Under the pieces are notes generated by a model that ran no database searches, was not told where the DNA came from, and was given only the letters and a program-made list of their open reading frames with translations. Position numbers and translations under genes: made by a program. A DNA stretch of 64,000 nt, from positions 53,144,512 to 53,208,511 of the forward strand of contig CM019216.1 in assembly GCA_009741485.1 (NCBI GenBank), given 5' to 3'. Source of the stretch: Malurus cyaneus samueli (taxonomy: Eukaryota > Chordata > Aves > Passeriformes > Maluridae). This document shows, piece after piece, positions 62,349 to 64,000 of the stretch. How positions within the stretch are numbered: position 1 is the first letter of the stretch; every line of letters begins with the position of its first letter.

Positions 62349-62539
62349 GGTTAGATTATCTGTATACCACTGTTTGTTGAAGGCCACTGCTACTGAATGT
62401 ATGTATGTATATAGTTATATAATTATGTAGTTATATAGTATATAGCCGGGATGATGCATATATGTGCAGTTACAGATATGTGCATACATGTAGGTATTAA
62501 TCAAATGGTATGGGAAGGAAAAAAATTCGGGGTGGATAA
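62349..62539 (+). other. Env-less spacer with purine tract
   Basis: Only 191 bases between the pol stop and the 3' LTR. It holds TATG/TATA-rich sequence (about 62396-62445) and the purine run GGGAAGGAAAAAAA (62512-62525), the likely polypurine tract for plus-strand priming. That run is 14 bases from the LTR; GGGGTGGATAA directly before the LTR may be the working part instead. There is room for neither env nor dUTPase. Confidence 0.8.
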
Positions 62540-63383
62540 TGTTGTGGGTTTAAATTCCTCTCTTTTTGTTCACTTTGGAATTTTTTTTCCTTCCCCCATT
62601 TGTTGCTGGGATACCTTAATGGCCGAGATGTTTTGTTAATGGCCGGGCGATTGAAGAGACAATGACACCTATTGGGCACACCCTAAATGGCCCGAGACAG
62701 CTTTTGTGTGGTGGGGTGGGGATTGGGGCGTGGTTTTTTCTCTTTCGCGGTTTTGGGAGAGAGAGGGGTTTTTTCCTGCTGGCGTCCCGTGCTTTTGCTC
62801 GGCGGGGGTTTTTGCTAGGACTCCAGCTTCAGGAGGTGAACTCTGCTCCATTCCGTCTCGCGTCCGCGGGATTCCTGCTCGTCTCTTTTGGCTTCCTGGA
62901 TTTCTTCCTGTCCAGAAGAGCACCGGCGTTTTTCCGCTGTGAGTTTTGCAGAGAAACTTTTCTTCATCCACCTCTGCCATCTTGTATGATTATCCCAGCC
63001 GCGGGAGATCTGAGCCAGCCGGGATTTGCACCACCACGTCCCCTGCATCTCTGAGGAGTCCCCACGCCCTCCCTGCTCAGCCGGGGGCCAGCGGCGCCGC
63101 TGCCAACCAAACTGTAATCTTGCCAAGGAGCAGACTGTTTCCATAAGGCTGACACTAGGTTTGGACTGCGCTGTTGTTGCATTGTTATTGCTACTTTTTT
63201 TTTCTTTCCATCTTGTTATATATATATATATAATAGTAAAAACTGTTATTCTTTTACCCTATTCCTGCCTGAAAGCCCGTGATTTCTTTCAAAGCTGTAA
63301 TAATTCGGAGGAAGGGCCATAGCCACCACTCCAAGGGGGGTCCCTGCCTTCATTAGCAAATACCTGTCTTTCAAACGGTGACA
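62540..63383 (+). repeat. 3' LTR (844 bp)
   Basis: Near-identical to the 5' LTR, with the same TGT...ACA ends. By hand alignment the copies differ by a handful of isolated substitutions, one clustered patch (63051-63069 against 56623-56640), a shorter TA-repeat and several one- or two-base length changes in single-base runs. Low divergence indicates recent integration. Confidence 0.95.
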
Positions 63384-63388
63384 ATTGC
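63384..63388. repeat. Target site duplication, right copy (ATTGC)
   Basis: Exact copy of 56104-56108, directly after the 3' LTR. Confidence 0.9.
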
Positions 63389-64000
63389 TCATGTACTCCA
63401 TATAGAAAATACAAAAGTCTTTCCTTCTGTTTTCTTTACCAGACAACCCCAAAGCTTAACAGGCAGACCCAAGTCTTGCTTTCATTGTGTTAATGCTTCA
63501 GATTTTTTTTATCTGGACAACCAGCTTCCTTGGTGGTCTGTGGATTCCATGCAGGTTATTCCCATTTGCTGCTTAGTTTGTCTGTTAATCACACCCACTT
63601 CCTTGCTGTGGGGCTCCCCAGCCTCAGGGCTACCAGAATGTTCCATATACTGTGAACTGGCAGGGAGCACAAGGGAATTACAATCTTGCAACAGCTGAAG
63701 TGGCTTTTCCTTGAAAGGAAATATTTCCATATCGATGCTCTGAGCAAGCTGGCACTCAGAGCAAGCACATGCAAGCTGACTTCCTATTTCCCAATAAACT
63801 AATCCCATTTTGCCCCACCCTTGAAGATTTCATGCAAGCTGTTGTGTTCAAGAGTGGGAGAATTGAAAAACCCAGGTCTGAGTTCCTTCCAGTCTGGGGT
63901 GGCTTCATGCTGAGGTCCCTTGTTTTGGGGACTCATCTGGTATTTGACTTCATTTCACACCATCCATCTGTGCATGGTTGAGAGACTTTGTGCATAGGAA
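63389..64000. other. Non-coding right flank, no gene seen
   Basis: Single-copy sequence continuing the pre-insertion locus. Open frames are short on both strands and unrecognised. A pyrimidine stretch ending in CCAG near 63433-63442 imitates a splice acceptor, but no exon is supported. Confidence 0.5.

Larger units (their letters stand above)
56109..63383 (+). mobile_element. Endogenous retrovirus, class III (ERV-L-like) provirus, env-less
   Basis: A 7275-bp provirus with two LTRs, a primer site, gag, pro-pol, a purine tract and a 5-bp target duplication. Class III assignment rests on the capsid region (WLLRVWD, SLWERLL, QVRCTGQM motifs), the GEDMSKWDGKPT-type motif near the gag end in place of a CCHC knuckle, the integrase tail (DKVPVVHVRGLLGKTVW and GENP end), and the 5-bp duplication. 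All enzyme catalytic residues are present. Two single-base frame changes (57626-57629 and 60006-60008) break gag and pol as given, and an in-frame UAG separates them. There is no envelope gene and no dUTPase. The copy is therefore an intracellular retroelement type, probably young, and not coding-competent as read here. Confidence 0.95.

Noticed and set aside
62662..63054. Open frames inside the 3' LTR, also present in the 5' LTR
   Set aside because: LTR sequence without coding signature; the frame differs between the two copies because of run-length changes.

Overview
The window looks like gene-poor avian nuclear DNA, intergenic or deep intronic. The evidence for a bird is the CR1 retroposon fragments (the main LINE of birds and other reptiles), AT-rich single-copy sequence with few other repeats, and a class III (ERV-L-type) endogenous retrovirus. 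Birds are the best fit, perhaps a songbird, but the species cannot be read from the sequence. I found no host protein-coding gene, tRNA, rRNA or CRISPR array. The many short open frames outside the retrovirus look like chance.

Layout. Bases 1-56108 are mostly non-coding. They hold three supported CR1 copies (4303-4500 minus, 22503-23005 plus, 40105-40976 plus) and one weaker copy (45815-45940 plus). They also hold simple repeats: G/T-rich low-complexity tracts, a 346-base uninterrupted purine run (18911-19256), a 50-base T run (21157-21206), a 35-base T run inside a CR1 copy (22643-22677), (ATT)7 at 28892, and a TATACTA minisatellite joined to a TAAAA-type A-rich tract (47215-47420). A single undetermined base lies at 2397.

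The main feature is a nearly complete provirus on the + strand at 56109-63383, flanked by a 5-bp target duplication (ATTGC). In order it has a 5' LTR, a lysine-tRNA-like primer site, a gag region, an in-frame amber stop, protease, reverse transcriptase, RNase H and integrase, a short AT-rich spacer with a purine tract, and a 3' LTR. There is no env and no dUTPase. The two LTRs differ mainly by a few substitutions and short-run length changes, so the insertion is young.

How its parts relate. Gag would form the particle core. A UAG codon separates gag from pol in the same frame and is followed by a short stem-loop, which suggests pol was made by readthrough. The DTG, YIDD, RNase H and DD35E catalytic residues and the HHCC integrase finger are all present. 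Two one-base frame changes, one in gag at a C run (57626-57629) and one in RT at a G run (60006-60008), break the copy as given. Unusual features are the hydrophobic, sequon-bearing N-terminus of gag, a 21-bp in-frame tandem repeat, a triplicated PEWV motif, and the lack of a CCHC knuckle.

After the provirus, 63389-64000 returns to featureless single-copy sequence.
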